A stretch of DNA of 36,276 nucleotides from an uncultured Collinsella sp. (GTDB lineage: Bacteria > Actinomycetota > Coriobacteriia > Coriobacteriales > Coriobacteriaceae). The notes under the pieces were generated by a model that was given only the letters and a program-made list of their open reading frames with translations, searched no databases and was not told the DNA's origin. How positions within the stretch are numbered: the first letter of the stretch is position 1; each line of letters starts with the position of its first letter. The translations under genes were made by a program, and so were the position numbers. Below, piece after piece: positions 8,255 to 16,394 of this stretch. The stretch spans positions 1 through 36,276 of the forward strand of contig CABUZK010000017.1 of NCBI GenBank assembly GCA_902496115.1, in the 5' to 3' direction.

Positions 8255-9664
8255 ATGGCCGGTAACATGCAGGACAACTTTGACGAGAACGGCAACCCCA
8301 TCCGCTGCTCCTTCTGCGGAAAAGAGCAGGGGCAGGTTCGTCGCCTTGTAAAGGGTCCGACCAACATCTTTATCTGCGACGAGTGCGTTGCCGCCTGCTC
8401 CGAGATCCTGGAGGAGTCGCTGGCTTCGGACTTTATGGACGCTGCCCGCAACGGCAAGCTGCCGGGCTTCCTCAACGATCACGGCCAGGCTGCGTCCCAG
8501 CCTGCCGTGGATCCCGAGGCTGAGGGCTTTGAGCTCGAGGACGACGCCCGCCAGGTCATTACGCATGTGCCGACGCCGCACGAGATCTATGACGAGCTTT
8601 CGGCCTATGTCATGGGCCAGGAGGACGCCAAGCGTGCCATGTCGGTTGCCGTGTACAACCATTACCGCCGCGTGATCGAGGGTGGCGCTGCGCTTTCGGC
8701 CTTTGACGACGGCTTGGACTCGCAGCTCGACGATGATATGGACGAGGTGGAGCTCGCCAAGTCCAACATTTTGCTGCTCGGTCCCACCGGTACCGGTAAG
8801 ACCCTGCTCGCCCAGACGCTCGCGCGCATCCTCGAGGTGCCGTTTGCCATCGCCGACGCCACCGCGCTCACCGAGGCCGGTTACGTGGGCGAGGATGTGG
8901 AGAACATCCTGCTCAAGCTCATCAACGCCGCCGATGGCGATATTGAGCGCGCGCAGGTCGGCATTATCTACGTGGACGAGATCGACAAGATCGCTCGTAA
9001 GGCCGAGAACCTCTCCATCACCCGCGATGTTTCGGGCGAGGGCGTTCAGCAGGCGCTGCTTAAGATTCTTGAGGGCATGGTGGCAAGCGTTCCGCCCACC
9101 GGCGGCCGCAAGCATCCCCAGCAGGAGCTGCTGCAGATCGACACGACCAACATCCTGTTCATCTGCGGCGGTGCCTTTGTGGGTCTGGATAAGATCATCG
9201 CCGATCGCGTAGGCAACAAGGGCGTGGGCTTTAACTCCGAGATCGCCGGCCCCACCTCGGTCGACGAGAACGACTTGCTGCGTCAGGTGCTCCCGCAAGA
9301 CCTCAACGCTTTTGGTATGATCCCTGAGTTCGTGGGCCGTACGCCCGTCGTCACCCAGACGCAGGCGCTCGACGAGGACGACCTGGTGTCGATCCTGACC
9401 GAGCCCAAGAACGCCGTGGTGCGTCAGTACCGCAAGATGTTTCAGCTCGAGGACGTTGAGCTTGAGTTTGAGGACGCCGCCCAGCACGAGATCGCCCGCA
9501 TGGCGCTTGCCCGCAAGACCGGCGCCCGCGGCCTGCGCTCCATCTGCGAGGACGTGCTGCAGCAGACGATGTTCGACCTCCCCAGCGAGGAGGGCGTCAC
9601 CAAGGTCATCGTGACCGAAGCCTCCGTAAAGGGCGAAGAACAACCCCAGCGCATCTACGGGTAA
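8255..9664 (+). CDS. clpX: ClpX unfoldase, ATP-binding subunit of the ClpXP protease
   Basis: A 469-residue AAA+ unfoldase that recognises tagged substrates, unfolds them and threads them into ClpP. The N-terminal zinc-binding domain has C18/C21 (CSFCGK) and C41/C44 (CDEC). Walker A is GPTGTGKT (176-183), the pore loop contains GYVGEDV, Walker B is VDEID (241-244 for DEID), and sensor and arginine-finger regions are present (ENDLLRQVLPQDL; GARGLRSICEDVL). It is slightly longer than E. coli ClpX (424), with an acidic insert (about 148-163, 'DDGLDSQLDDDMDEVE') before the P-loop, in the region that is variable in the family. It begins one base after the clpP stop. A strong hairpin follows the gene. 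Confidence 0.97.
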   Translation: MAGNMQDNFDENGNPIRCSFCGKEQGQVRRLVKGPTNIFICDECVAACSEILEESLASDFMDAARNGKLPGFLNDHGQAASQPAVDPEAEGFELEDDARQVITHVPTPHEIYDELSAYVMGQEDAKRAMSVAVYNHYRRVIEGGAALSAFDDGLDSQLDDDMDEVELAKSNILLLGPTGTGKTLLAQTLARILEVPFAIADATALTEAGYVGEDVENILLKLINAADGDIERAQVGIIYVDEIDKIARKAENLSITRDVSGEGVQQALLKILEGMVASVPPTGGRKHPQQELLQIDTTNILFICGGAFVGLDKIIADRVGNKGVGFNSEIAGPTSVDENDLLRQVLPQDLNAFGMIPEFVGRTPVVTQTQALDEDDLVSILTEPKNAVVRQYRKMFQLEDVELEFEDAAQHEIARMALARKTGARGLRSICEDVLQQTMFDLPSEEGVTKVIVTEASVKGEEQPQRIYG

Positions 9665-9676
9665 ATAGCTTGAATC

Positions 9677-9712
9677 CAGGCCCCGCGGCAATCACCGCGG
9701 GGCCTGCCATTT
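9677..9712 (+). terminator. Probable terminator of the tig-clpP-clpX cluster
   Basis: CAGGCCCCGCGG (9677-9688) pairs perfectly with CCGCGGGGCCTG (9695-9706) around a 6-base loop. The trailing sequence CCATTT is poor in T, so termination may be inefficient or Rho-assisted. Confidence 0.65.
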
Positions 9713-9793
9713 AGGGACAGGTTTATTTTGGTTGGTTTTATATGGGCAAATGTCGTTTCCCCTGATAAAACCTACCATAATAAACCTGTCCCT
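9713..9793. repeat. Long imperfect palindrome between clpX and valS
   Basis: Left arm 9713-9741 and right arm 9765-9793 are 29-base reverse complements with two mismatches, enclosing 23 bases. The outer end reads AGGGACAGGTTTATT. It is AT-rich compared with its flanks, which suggests a small inserted element (REP or MITE relic) rather than a native terminator. Confidence 0.75.
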
Positions 9794-9811
9794 TTTCGGC
9801 GGGTATGCCTG

Positions 9812-9820
9812 TGCTATTCT
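9812..9820 (+). promoter_or_regulatory. Candidate valS promoter (extended -10)
   Basis: TGCTATTCT (hexamer TATTCT 9815-9820) is an extended -10 element about 180 bases before the valS ATG. Transcription from here would place the nested hairpin 9869-9981 in the 5' untranslated leader. The -35 region is not recognisable. Confidence 0.4.
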
Positions 9821-9868
9821 GTGAGATTGTCAAGTTAGTACCTTCAGACTGAAGTAATCGATACCTAA

Positions 9869-9981
9869 GGCGTGTCCGCCTGCTTGGTTTTCGTAGATTC
9901 CGCACGAGCCGAAGAGCACTAAACGTGCTCTTCGTGCGAGCCAGGACCTGACCGAGCGAAAACCAAGCAGGCGGACACGCC
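9869..9981 (-). repeat. Nested hairpin element upstream of valS (family A, copy 1, reverse orientation)
   Basis: Outer arms 9869-9893 and 9957-9981 are perfect 25-bp reverse complements. Inside, GAAGAGCAC and GTGCTCTTC form a second stem with loop TAAAC. Read on the minus strand, the inner region contains GTCCTGGCTCGCACGAAG and CTTCGGCTCGTGCGGAA, both shared with the element at 12714-12821, while outer arms and terminal hairpin differ in sequence yet remain paired. It ends about 10 bases before the valS ribosome site. Together with 9665-9868 this accounts for the 337-base gap before valS. Confidence 0.8.
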
Positions 9982-10001
9982 GGCGGGACAGGGAGAGATA
10001 T

Positions 10002-12698
10002 ATGGAAGAGATGCCCAAGAACTACGATCCGTCGACCAACGAGCCGGCGATCCTGCAGAAGTGGCTCGACGGCGGCTACTACAAGCGCCGTGAGGGCGTG
10101 GGCGACTGCACCGTCACCATTCCGCCTCCCAACGTGACCGGCAAGCTCCACATGGGTCACGCCACCGATGACTCCATCCAGGACGCCATCATCCGTATGG
10201 CCCGCATGCGCGGTAAGTCCACGCGCTGGGTGCTCGGTACCGATCACGCCGGTATCGCCACGCAGACCAAGGTCGACAAGAAGCTCAAGAGCGAGGGCAT
10301 TAGCCGCCTGGAGATTGGTCGCGACAAGTTTGTCGACGCCTGCTGGGACTGGACCCACGAGTACGGCGGCATCATCGTCGAGCAGATCAAGCGCATGGGC
10401 TGCTCCGTCGACTTCGACAATGAGCGCTTCACCATGGACGAGGACTATGCCCAGGCCGTGCGCAAGGTCTTCTGCGACTGGTACCACGACGGTCTGATTT
10501 ACCGCGGCAAGCGCATCGTCAATTGGTGCCCCAACTGCACTACTGCTATCTCGGACGACGAGGCCGAGTACAAGGACGAGAAGGGCCACCTGTGGCACCT
10601 GCGCTACCCGCTGACTGAGCCGGTCAACGGCCAGGACTACATCGTCGTCGCCACCACGCGCCCCGAGACCATGCTCGGCGACACGGGCGTCGCCGTCTCC
10701 CCGAAGGACCCCGAGAAGGCCGCCTTTGTGGGTAAGACCGTTAAGCTCCCCATCGTCGACCGCGAGATCCCCATCTTTGAGGATTGGCACGTCGACGCCA
10801 ACTTTGGCTCCGGCTTCGTCAAGGTCACCCCTGCCCACGACCCCAACGACTACGCCATGGGTCAGGCCCACGACCTGCCGCAGATTAACATCTTCGACGA
10901 GCATGCGGTGGTCGTTGAGGGCTACGGCGAGTTCACCGGTATGACCCGCGAGGAGTGCCGCGAGGCCGTCATCAAGTGGTTTGAGGAGCACGACCTGCTC
11001 GATCACGTCGAGGACCTCGATCACTCCGTCATGCACTGCTACCGTTGCGACGCCGCGCTGGAGCCGTGGCTGTCCGAGCAGTGGTTTGTGGCCGTCGACA
11101 AGCTCAAGGGGCCGGCACTCGACGCCGTCAACTCCGGCAAGGTCACCTTCCATCCCGCGCGCTGGACGCAGACCTACACCACCTGGATGGAGAACCTTAA
11201 GGACTGGTGCATTAGCCGCCAGCTGTGGTGGGGCCACCGCATTCCCGTGTTCTACTGCGAGGACTGCGGCTGGGAGGACGCCCTTACCGAGGACACCGAC
11301 GTGTGCCCCAAGTGCGGCGGCCATCACGTGCACCAGGACGAGAACGTGTTGGACACCTGGTTCAGCTCGCAGCTGTGGACCTTCGCCACGCAGGGCTGGC
11401 CGCAAAAGCCGGAGCTGCTCGAGGGCCATCACCCCACGACGGCGCTCGTCACCGCGCGCGACATCATCGCGCTGTGGGTCGCCCGCATGGTCATGAGCTC
11501 GCTGTACTTCCTGGACGAGGTGCCGTTTAAGGACGTCGTCATCTACCCGACGATTCTTGCCAAGGACGGCAGCCGCATGTCCAAGTCCAAGGGCAACGGC
11601 GTTGACCCCATGGACCTCATTGGCATGTACGGTGCCGATGCCATGCGCTTCAACCTGCTCACGCTGTGCACCAATAACCAGGACGTCAAGTTCGACGCGA
11701 ACATCGACAAGAAGACCAAGAAGCTCATCGACAGCCCGCGCACCGAGCAGGCCAAGTCGTTTGTGACCAAGATCTGGAACGCCAGCCGCTTCCTGCTTAT
11801 GAACATGGAGGGCTACACGCCCGGCGAGCCCGTCGTGGAGACGCCGGCCGACGCCTGGATGTTCAGCCGCCTGGCCAAGGCCGTCAAGATGGTTACCGAG
11901 GGTATCGAGAAGTACACCTTTGGCGATATGGCTCGCGGCGTGCAGCAATTCTTCTGGAACGAGGTCTGCGACTGGTACGTCGAGGTCACCAAGGCCCGCC
12001 TGAAGGGCGAAGGTCGTCTGCAGGCGCAGCGCAACCTGATCTTTGTGCTCGATACCTCCATTCGCCTGATGCACCCGCTCATGCCGTTTGTCACCGAGGA
12101 GATCTGGGACAACATGCCGGCGAGCGTGCTCGACCTGGACGCCGAGGGCAACGTTGACCGCGCCGAGGCACTCATGATCGCCAAGTGGCCCGAGCCCGCC
12201 GACTACGCCAAGTATGTCGACGAGGACGCCGAGCGCGCGTTTGAGCTGTGCCGTGCCGTCGTGTCCGCCGCCCGCGCCACCCGTTCGCGTTATCGCTTGA
12301 GCCCCAAGGCCGAGCTCGACGTGGTCGTGCGCGCCGGCGCCGAGGACATCGAGAAGCTCGAGAGCCTTCGCTCCACGATTGAGCCGCTGGCAAACACTGC
12401 CTCGCTGGTCATGGGCACCGACGTTGAGAAGCCGTCTGCGAGCATCGCCGTGGTCGACAGCGGCGTCGAGGTCTTTGTGGTGCTCGAGGGCAAAGTTGAC
12501 CTTTCGGCCGAGAAGGCACGCCTGGAGAAGGAGATTGCCGCGGCCCAGAAGGAGCTCGCCGGCTGCGAGAAGACGCTCGCCAACGAGGGCTTTGTGGCTA
12601 AGGCTGCGCCCGCCGTGGTCCAGAAGAAGAGGGACCGTGCGGCTGAGCTCAAGGAGATCCTGGCGGCACTGACTGCTCAGGTTGCTGACTTCTCGTAG
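10002..12698 (+). CDS. valS: Valyl-tRNA synthetase
   Basis: An 898-residue class I aminoacyl-tRNA synthetase that charges tRNA-Val and edits threonine. The HIGH signature appears as PPNVTGKLHMGHA (about 43-55) and the KMSKS loop as RMSKSKGNG (about 525-533). Between them lie the CP1 editing domain (ATTRPETMLGDTGVAV; HDPNDYAMG) and the zinc-ribbon cysteines (CEDCGWEDA...CPKCGGHH). The anticodon-binding helical domain and a C-terminal coiled coil (VDLSAEKARLEKEIAAAQKEL) complete the full-length protein. The ATG at 10002 has GGGAG at 9991-9995. No T-box signature is visible in the leader; a nested hairpin element lies there instead, with a partner copy just after the stop codon. Confidence 0.97.
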   Translation: MEEMPKNYDPSTNEPAILQKWLDGGYYKRREGVGDCTVTIPPPNVTGKLHMGHATDDSIQDAIIRMARMRGKSTRWVLGTDHAGIATQTKVDKKLKSEGISRLEIGRDKFVDACWDWTHEYGGIIVEQIKRMGCSVDFDNERFTMDEDYAQAVRKVFCDWYHDGLIYRGKRIVNWCPNCTTAISDDEAEYKDEKGHLWHLRYPLTEPVNGQDYIVVATTRPETMLGDTGVAVSPKDPEKAAFVGKTVKLPIVDREIPIFEDWHVDANFGSGFVKVTPAHDPNDYAMGQAHDLPQINIFDEHAVVVEGYGEFTGMTREECREAVIKWFEEHDLLDHVEDLDHSVMHCYRCDAALEPWLSEQWFVAVDKLKGPALDAVNSGKVTFHPARWTQTYTTWMENLKDWCISRQLWWGHRIPVFYCEDCGWEDALTEDTDVCPKCGGHHVHQDENVLDTWFSSQLWTFATQGWPQKPELLEGHHPTTALVTARDIIALWVARMVMSSLYFLDEVPFKDVVIYPTILAKDGSRMSKSKGNGVDPMDLIGMYGADAMRFNLLTLCTNNQDVKFDANIDKKTKKLIDSPRTEQAKSFVTKIWNASRFLLMNMEGYTPGEPVVETPADAWMFSRLAKAVKMVTEGIEKYTFGDMARGVQQFFWNEVCDWYVEVTKARLKGEGRLQAQRNLIFVLDTSIRLMHPLMPFVTEEIWDNMPASVLDLDAEGNVDRAEALMIAKWPEPADYAKYVDEDAERAFELCRAVVSAARATRSRYRLSPKAELDVVVRAGAEDIEKLESLRSTIEPLANTASLVMGTDVEKPSASIAVVDSGVEVFVVLEGKVDLSAEKARLEKEIAAAQKELAGCEKTLANEGFVAKAAPAVVQKKRDRAAELKEILAALTAQVADFS

Positions 12699-12713
12699 GC
12701 GGTACTGGGGGAC

Positions 12714-12821
12714 GCGGTTTGGGGCTTTGCTCGCTACTGCGGACAGTCCTGCTCGCACGAAGGCCACATTAAGTGGCCTTCGGCTCGTGCGGAACTTGTA
12801 TCGAGCAAAGCCCCAAACCGC
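12714..12821 (+). repeat. Nested hairpin element downstream of valS (family A, copy 2, forward orientation)
   Basis: Outer arms 12714-12733 and 12802-12821 are perfect 20-bp reverse complements. The inner stem AAGGCCAC/GTGGCCTT closes on ATTAA. Shared internal motifs (GTCCTGCTCGCACGAAG; CTTCGGCTCGTGCGGAA) identify it as the same family as 9869-9981, but in the opposite orientation. A further AACCGCT/AGCGGTT hairpin (12816-12834) overlaps its right arm and would compete with it. There is no T-tract. Downstream 12835-12973 holds only the folC promoter region. Confidence 0.8.
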
Positions 12822-12882
12822 TCCCATAGCGGTTACGGGGGCGTCCGCTGCCTGGTGAGGTCACTTGGTTGTGGCCTTGATC

Positions 12883-12912
12883 TTGCCGCAAGCGGGTAAA
12901 GGCTGATATTGT
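12883..12912 (+). promoter_or_regulatory. Candidate folC promoter
   Basis: TTGCCG (12883-12888) and TATTGT (12907-12912) are separated by 18 bases, 62 bases before the folC ATG. Both boxes are partial matches to the sigma-70 consensus. Confidence 0.4.
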
Positions 12913-12973
12913 CAACGCGAGGGGCTCATTCTTATTGGTGGGCCTCTTTTTCTGTTATGGGAGACTTTGGGTT

Positions 12974-14317
12974 ATGGCTAAGCGTTCTGATTTGTATTCG
13001 GTGCCGTTTGAGGTTCCGGAGCTTTCTTTTGATGAGGCTGTTACACTTGCGGCCGATACGGGCAAGATTGCGCGTTATTCCACGCCGCTGCTCGAGACCG
13101 TCGTCGAGATGCTCGATGAGCTTGGTCGTCCTGACGAGTTCTACGATTGCGTCCAGATAGCGGGTACCAATGGAAAGACCTCGACGACGCGATTCTCGGC
13201 TGCCATTCTTCGTGGTGAGGGCCTTAAGACGGCGCTCTTTACGTCGCCTCATCTGGTACGCTATCCCGAGCGTATGGAGATTGATGGAAAGGTCGTCTCA
13301 GACGAGGTCTTTGCCCATGGTGTCTCTGCGGCGTATGAGGCAGGTCGTCGTCTCAACGCACGTCGTGAGGCGGCGGGCGAGGAGCTCCGTTCTATTACGC
13401 CCTTCGATCTTTTGTCCGTGGCTGGTTTGACTATGTTTGCCGAGGCCGCGGTGGACGTGGCCGTGCTTGAGGTTGGTATGGGCGGACGATGGGATGCTAC
13501 GAGTGCGACCGATCCCGTGGCCGTCGCCATTACGGGCATTGGACTCGACCATACGAAGGTCCTTGGCGATACCCTCGAGGCCATTGCAGGGGAGAAGGCT
13601 GCGGTTATTAAGCCTGGGCGTTTGGTTGTTTTGGGCGAGGGCACGCATGAGGCAAGCGTTCAATGCGTGATGGATGCCCGTTGCCGTGAGTGCGGCGTTG
13701 TGCCGCTCATTGTGAGCCATACGACGACCAAACTTCCGGCACACGTGGGCGATACGGTGGAGTTTAGCTGCACCACGCCGCGCGCGATCTATACGTCGAG
13801 TATGGTCAAGCCGGCGTATCAGCCGCAGAATGCCGCGTGCGCGATTATGCTGTGCGAGGGCTATCTGGGCCGCGAGCTCGACCACGATGCGCTCGACGCT
13901 TCGCTTATGGGCTGCCCCACGCCGGGTCGCTTTGATGTGCTGGGAACCGATCCGCTCAAGCTGATCGACGCCTGCCATAATCCCCAGAGCTGCGAGAACT
14001 TTGTGAGCGCACTGGACGAGATCGATCCGTGCGTAGAGAATCGTCCAACGCTGCTGTGCGCGGCGTTGGCTGACAAGGACGTGGCGGGCATCGTCGACGT
14101 GCTTGTTCCGGCGTTCCCCCGTGTGGTCGTGACGCAGACCGATTCCGACCGCGCCCTGCCGGCAGAGGAACTCGCCGCCCTGGTGGACGCCGATAAGCTC
14201 GCAGGCGTGTACCCCAGCGTATCTGAGGCCCTCGCAGCCCTCGATGCCGCGGGCGAGCCCTTCGTAGCAGCCGGCACCATCACCCTAGCCGGCGAAGTAG
14301 CGGGGCTGCTGCGCTAG
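12974..14317 (+). CDS. folC: Folylpolyglutamate synthase / dihydrofolate synthase (Mur ligase family)
   Basis: A 447-residue cytoplasmic ATP-dependent ligase that adds glutamate to dihydropteroate or folates. The Mur-ligase P-loop is GTNGKTS (64-70) followed by TTRFSAAIL; FTSPHLVRYPERM, VDVAVLEVGMGGRWDAT and GLDHTKVLGDTLEAIAGEKAAVIK are characteristic FolC motifs of the central domain. The C-terminal domain contains PGRFDVLGTDPLKLIDACHNPQS. Bifunctional and monofunctional forms cannot be separated by eye. The ATG at 12974 gives a normal N-terminus; the frame stays open upstream to 12935 but nothing there looks conserved. Ribosome site is weak (GGGAG about 11 bases upstream). Codon use is a little less GC-biased than its neighbours. 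Confidence 0.92.
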   Translation: MAKRSDLYSVPFEVPELSFDEAVTLAADTGKIARYSTPLLETVVEMLDELGRPDEFYDCVQIAGTNGKTSTTRFSAAILRGEGLKTALFTSPHLVRYPERMEIDGKVVSDEVFAHGVSAAYEAGRRLNARREAAGEELRSITPFDLLSVAGLTMFAEAAVDVAVLEVGMGGRWDATSATDPVAVAITGIGLDHTKVLGDTLEAIAGEKAAVIKPGRLVVLGEGTHEASVQCVMDARCRECGVVPLIVSHTTTKLPAHVGDTVEFSCTTPRAIYTSSMVKPAYQPQNAACAIMLCEGYLGRELDHDALDASLMGCPTPGRFDVLGTDPLKLIDACHNPQSCENFVSALDEIDPCVENRPTLLCAALADKDVAGIVDVLVPAFPRVVVTQTDSDRALPAEELAALVDADKLAGVYPSVSEALAALDAAGEPFVAAGTITLAGEVAGLLR

Positions 14318-14331
14318 CCCATCCCCTCATC

Positions 14332-14398
14332 AGTTGCGGTGAAATAGTTCCTGTTTTTGGGCTCTAGCAGCCCATCCAGGAACTATTCCACCGCAACT
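14332..14398. repeat. Dispersed palindromic element, copy 2 (AGTTGCGGTGAAATA family)
   Basis: Arms 14332-14353 and 14377-14398 pair over 22 bases with one mismatch; an inner TGGGCT/AGCCCA hairpin fills the loop. It sits between the convergent 3' ends of folC and the M24 peptidase gene, where it could also act as a two-way terminator although there is no long T-run. Confidence 0.85.
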
Positions 14399-14422
14399 TA
14401 GTTTGGGGGCTTGGGGACCAGG

Positions 14423-15511
14423 CTAGTCTAGGCGGACTGGGTCGTGGGGGTAGGCGTTGAGAATCTCGACGCCGGACTCGGTAACCAGGGCCAGGTCCTC
14501 GATACGGACGCCGGTGCGGCCGGGGAGGTAGATGCCCGGCTCGATGGAGAACGTCATGCCCGGCTCTACGACCTGCTCGTTGACGAGTGAGACGTCGCCC
14601 GGCTCGTGGTCCTGCAGACCGATCGAGTGGCCCAGGCGATGCGTAAAGTATTTGCCGTAGCCCGCCTCCTCAATCACGTCGCGCGCGGCGCGGTCCAGGT
14701 CGCACATGCGCACGCCCGGGGCGATGATCGCCTCGGCGGCCTCGTTGGCGCGGCGCACGATATCGTAGATGCGCGCCGTCTCCTCGTCCGGCTCGCCCCA
14801 AAAGAACGTGCGCGTCATGTCCGAGCAGTAGTTGCAGCGGCGTCCGCCAATGTCGAACAGCACCACGTTGCCGCGCTTGAGCACGGTATCGTCGGGTTCG
14901 TGATGCGGGTCGCCGGCGTTGGCGCCAAAGCTTACGATGGGCGGAAAACTAAAGCCCTCGCAGCCGTGCTTGCGATACAGGCCGAGCATCTGGTCGGCAA
15001 TTTCGCGCTCCGTTACGCCCTCGTGGACGAGCTTGATGGCGTCGGACATCACGGCGTCGTTGGCGGCCGAGGACACGCGCATGAGCTCCTGCTCGGCGGC
15101 ATCCTTGTGGGTGCGCGCAGCGGTGACGGCAAAGTCGCCCAGGAAGAAATCGCTGGCGGCGTGGCGCTCCATGAGCGGCATCAAAAAGCCGGAGCGCATG
15201 ACGGTGTCGATGCCGAGCGGTTTGGTCGGATCGATCTCACTCGCGATGGCGTCGGCCACGACGTCAGTATCGTTGTGGTAGGCCACGCGGGCATTGTCGT
15301 ACTCGGACAGCTGATGCAGCGCGTTGACCAAGATCACAGGCTCGCTATCGCGTGCGAGCAGCACGCCGCAAAAACGCTCGAACATATCGGCATAAAAGCC
15401 GGTCAGGTAATAAATCGACCACGGGTCGTTTACGAGCAGCTGTGCGCCGGGGTGCTGAGCCTCGAGCGCATCGAGCACGCGCGCCACACGCTGGTCATCG
15501 ACATGTGCCAT
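14423..15511 (-). CDS. M24-family Xaa-Pro aminopeptidase/dipeptidase
   Basis: A 362-residue metallopeptidase of the pita-bread fold that cleaves X-Pro peptide bonds in the cytoplasm. An N-terminal creatinase-like domain (LLVNDPWSIYYLTGFYADMFERF...) precedes the catalytic domain. The five metal ligands are visible in order: Asp in LFDIGGRR, Asp in CSDMTRTF, His in HRLGHSIGLQDHE, Glu in FSIEPGIYLPGR and Glu in VRIEDLALVTESG. The start at 15511 is chosen because AAAGGATG lies 4 bases upstream; the frame extends 13 codons further but without a ribosome site. It is convergent with folC and stands alone, with a 480-base gap to the next minus-strand gene. The exact substrate (dipeptide or longer) is not decided by sequence. 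Confidence 0.9.
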   Translation of the reverse strand: MAHVDDQRVARVLDALEAQHPGAQLLVNDPWSIYYLTGFYADMFERFCGVLLARDSEPVILVNALHQLSEYDNARVAYHNDTDVVADAIASEIDPTKPLGIDTVMRSGFLMPLMERHAASDFFLGDFAVTAARTHKDAAEQELMRVSSAANDAVMSDAIKLVHEGVTEREIADQMLGLYRKHGCEGFSFPPIVSFGANAGDPHHEPDDTVLKRGNVVLFDIGGRRCNYCSDMTRTFFWGEPDEETARIYDIVRRANEAAEAIIAPGVRMCDLDRAARDVIEEAGYGKYFTHRLGHSIGLQDHEPGDVSLVNEQVVEPGMTFSIEPGIYLPGRTGVRIEDLALVTESGVEILNAYPHDPVRLD

Positions 15512-15665
15512 GAAACATCCTTTCGCTAGGGTGGCACCATAGTATCCCAAGCCCGGCAGCTAGGGACGTTCCTTTTATCCGGCGCTTCGGGACACTCCTT
15601 GGCATGGTCAGACTAGCAAGCGTGCAGGCAAAAGGAGTCATAAGAGGCCCGTCCAAATGGGCTGG

Positions 15666-15825
15666 TTCCAAAAGCATGGCGGATTACGGGGCTGGACCTG
15701 TATTACTTGACCATGGAAAAAATCGCGAAATTAAAACCGCAGGTAGACGGCTTATCAAAAATCGAAAATTGCCGGTATGGATGGGAGTCTCCGAATCAGC
15801 CCCGTAATCCGGCATGGTTTTGAAA
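15666..15825. repeat. MITE-like 160-base element with 29-bp terminal inverted repeats
   Basis: Left end 15666-15694 and right end 15797-15825 match as inverted repeats at 26 of 29 positions, sharing CGGATTACGGGGCTG. The 102-base interior is AT-rich (runs such as GGAAAAAATCGCGAAATT), unlike its surroundings, and has no credible gene. This lies in the 480-base gap between the two minus-strand units; 15512-15665 holds only the peptidase promoter region and nothing else I can recognise. Confidence 0.65.
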
Positions 15826-15867
15826 TGGCACTAAAGTAGGCACAGGCTAAATACCGATTCCAAGGAT

Positions 15868-15933
15868 AGTTGTGGTGGAATAGTTCCTGGATGCCGGGGT
15901 TTGGCGGAAATCAGGAACTATTTCACCGCAATT
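15868..15933. repeat. Dispersed palindromic element, copy 3 (AGTTGCGGTGAAATA family)
   Basis: Arms 15868-15889 and 15912-15933 pair at 19 of 22 positions. The right arm carries GGAACTATTTCACCGCAA, matching copy 2 closely. It lies just downstream of the DUF1667 gene on the minus strand. Confidence 0.8.
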
Positions 15934-15991
15934 GAGGAGGGGCGGGGTGGATGGCGGGGTAGCCAAAAGAGCCCCGTCCTAAATTAGCTGC

Positions 15992-16390
15992 TTAGGCAGG
16001 GTCGATGTCCATGCTGGCGATGAGGTCTATGCCCGTGTTGAGGAGGTCTTCTAGAACGACGTCGCCCATGCGGATGGGGGCTTTGACCTCTAGGCCGCGG
16101 ATGAGGTCCATGGCTTGGGCGTGGAGTGCAAGCGGGATGGCTTCGGCCGTTCGCGCGGGCAGCAGCGCCTCATCGCCGCCGGATACAGCCACGGTGGTGG
16201 TGAGCACGCGCATGGGGCAGGTGAGTTCTTGGTGCGCGAACTTGTCGCCGCGCGGGCAGCTGTTGCCGGTTACGAAGCGCACCGCTGCCACGGCACCGTT
16301 GGCATCGCGCTCCACCTCTACGGTCAGGAGGCACTCGGATGGGCATGTGGCGCAGTTGAACTGCAGCGTCTCGGTCACATTCGTGCTCAT
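15992..16390 (-). CDS. DUF1667 domain protein (CxxC-containing, glycerol-3-phosphate dehydrogenase-associated)
   Basis: A 132-residue protein with conserved cysteines in FNCATCPSECLLTVE (N-terminal) and NSCPRGDKFAHQELTCPMRVLTTTV, the two blocks typical of DUF1667 (COG3862). The C-terminal half (PIRMGDVVLEDLLNTGIDLIA) is the usual ending. The cysteines probably bind an Fe-S cluster or metal; this is inferred from spacing. The family is regularly encoded next to a GlpA-like flavoprotein and an NAD(FAD)-dependent dehydrogenase, exactly as here, and may replace GlpC as a small electron-transfer subunit. The start at 16390 follows a GAGGAGG overlapping the upstream gene's last codons, which suggests translational coupling. 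It is the last gene of the operon. Confidence 0.88.
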   Translation of the reverse strand: MSTNVTETLQFNCATCPSECLLTVEVERDANGAVAAVRFVTGNSCPRGDKFAHQELTCPMRVLTTTVAVSGGDEALLPARTAEAIPLALHAQAMDLIRGLEVKAPIRMGDVVLEDLLNTGIDLIASMDIDPA

Positions 16391-16394
16391 GGCC

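Noticed and set aside
9821..10001. T-box riboswitch in the valS leader
   Set aside because: No AGGGTGGNACCGCG antiterminator motif or specifier loop is seen; the structure is explained by the nested palindromic element, which also occurs downstream of valS.
9738..12827. Very long open frame on the minus strand opposite valS (and similar ones opposite xanthine dehydrogenase, tig and thrS)
   Set aside because: GC-rich codon bias on the true strand leaves the complementary frame free of stops; translations are low-complexity V/L/G/D-rich and lack any domain.
12920..12955. Terminator-like GAGGGGC/GGGCCTC hairpin with T-run before folC
   Set aside because: Only four base pairs form cleanly and it lies directly in front of the start codon of the gene it would terminate.
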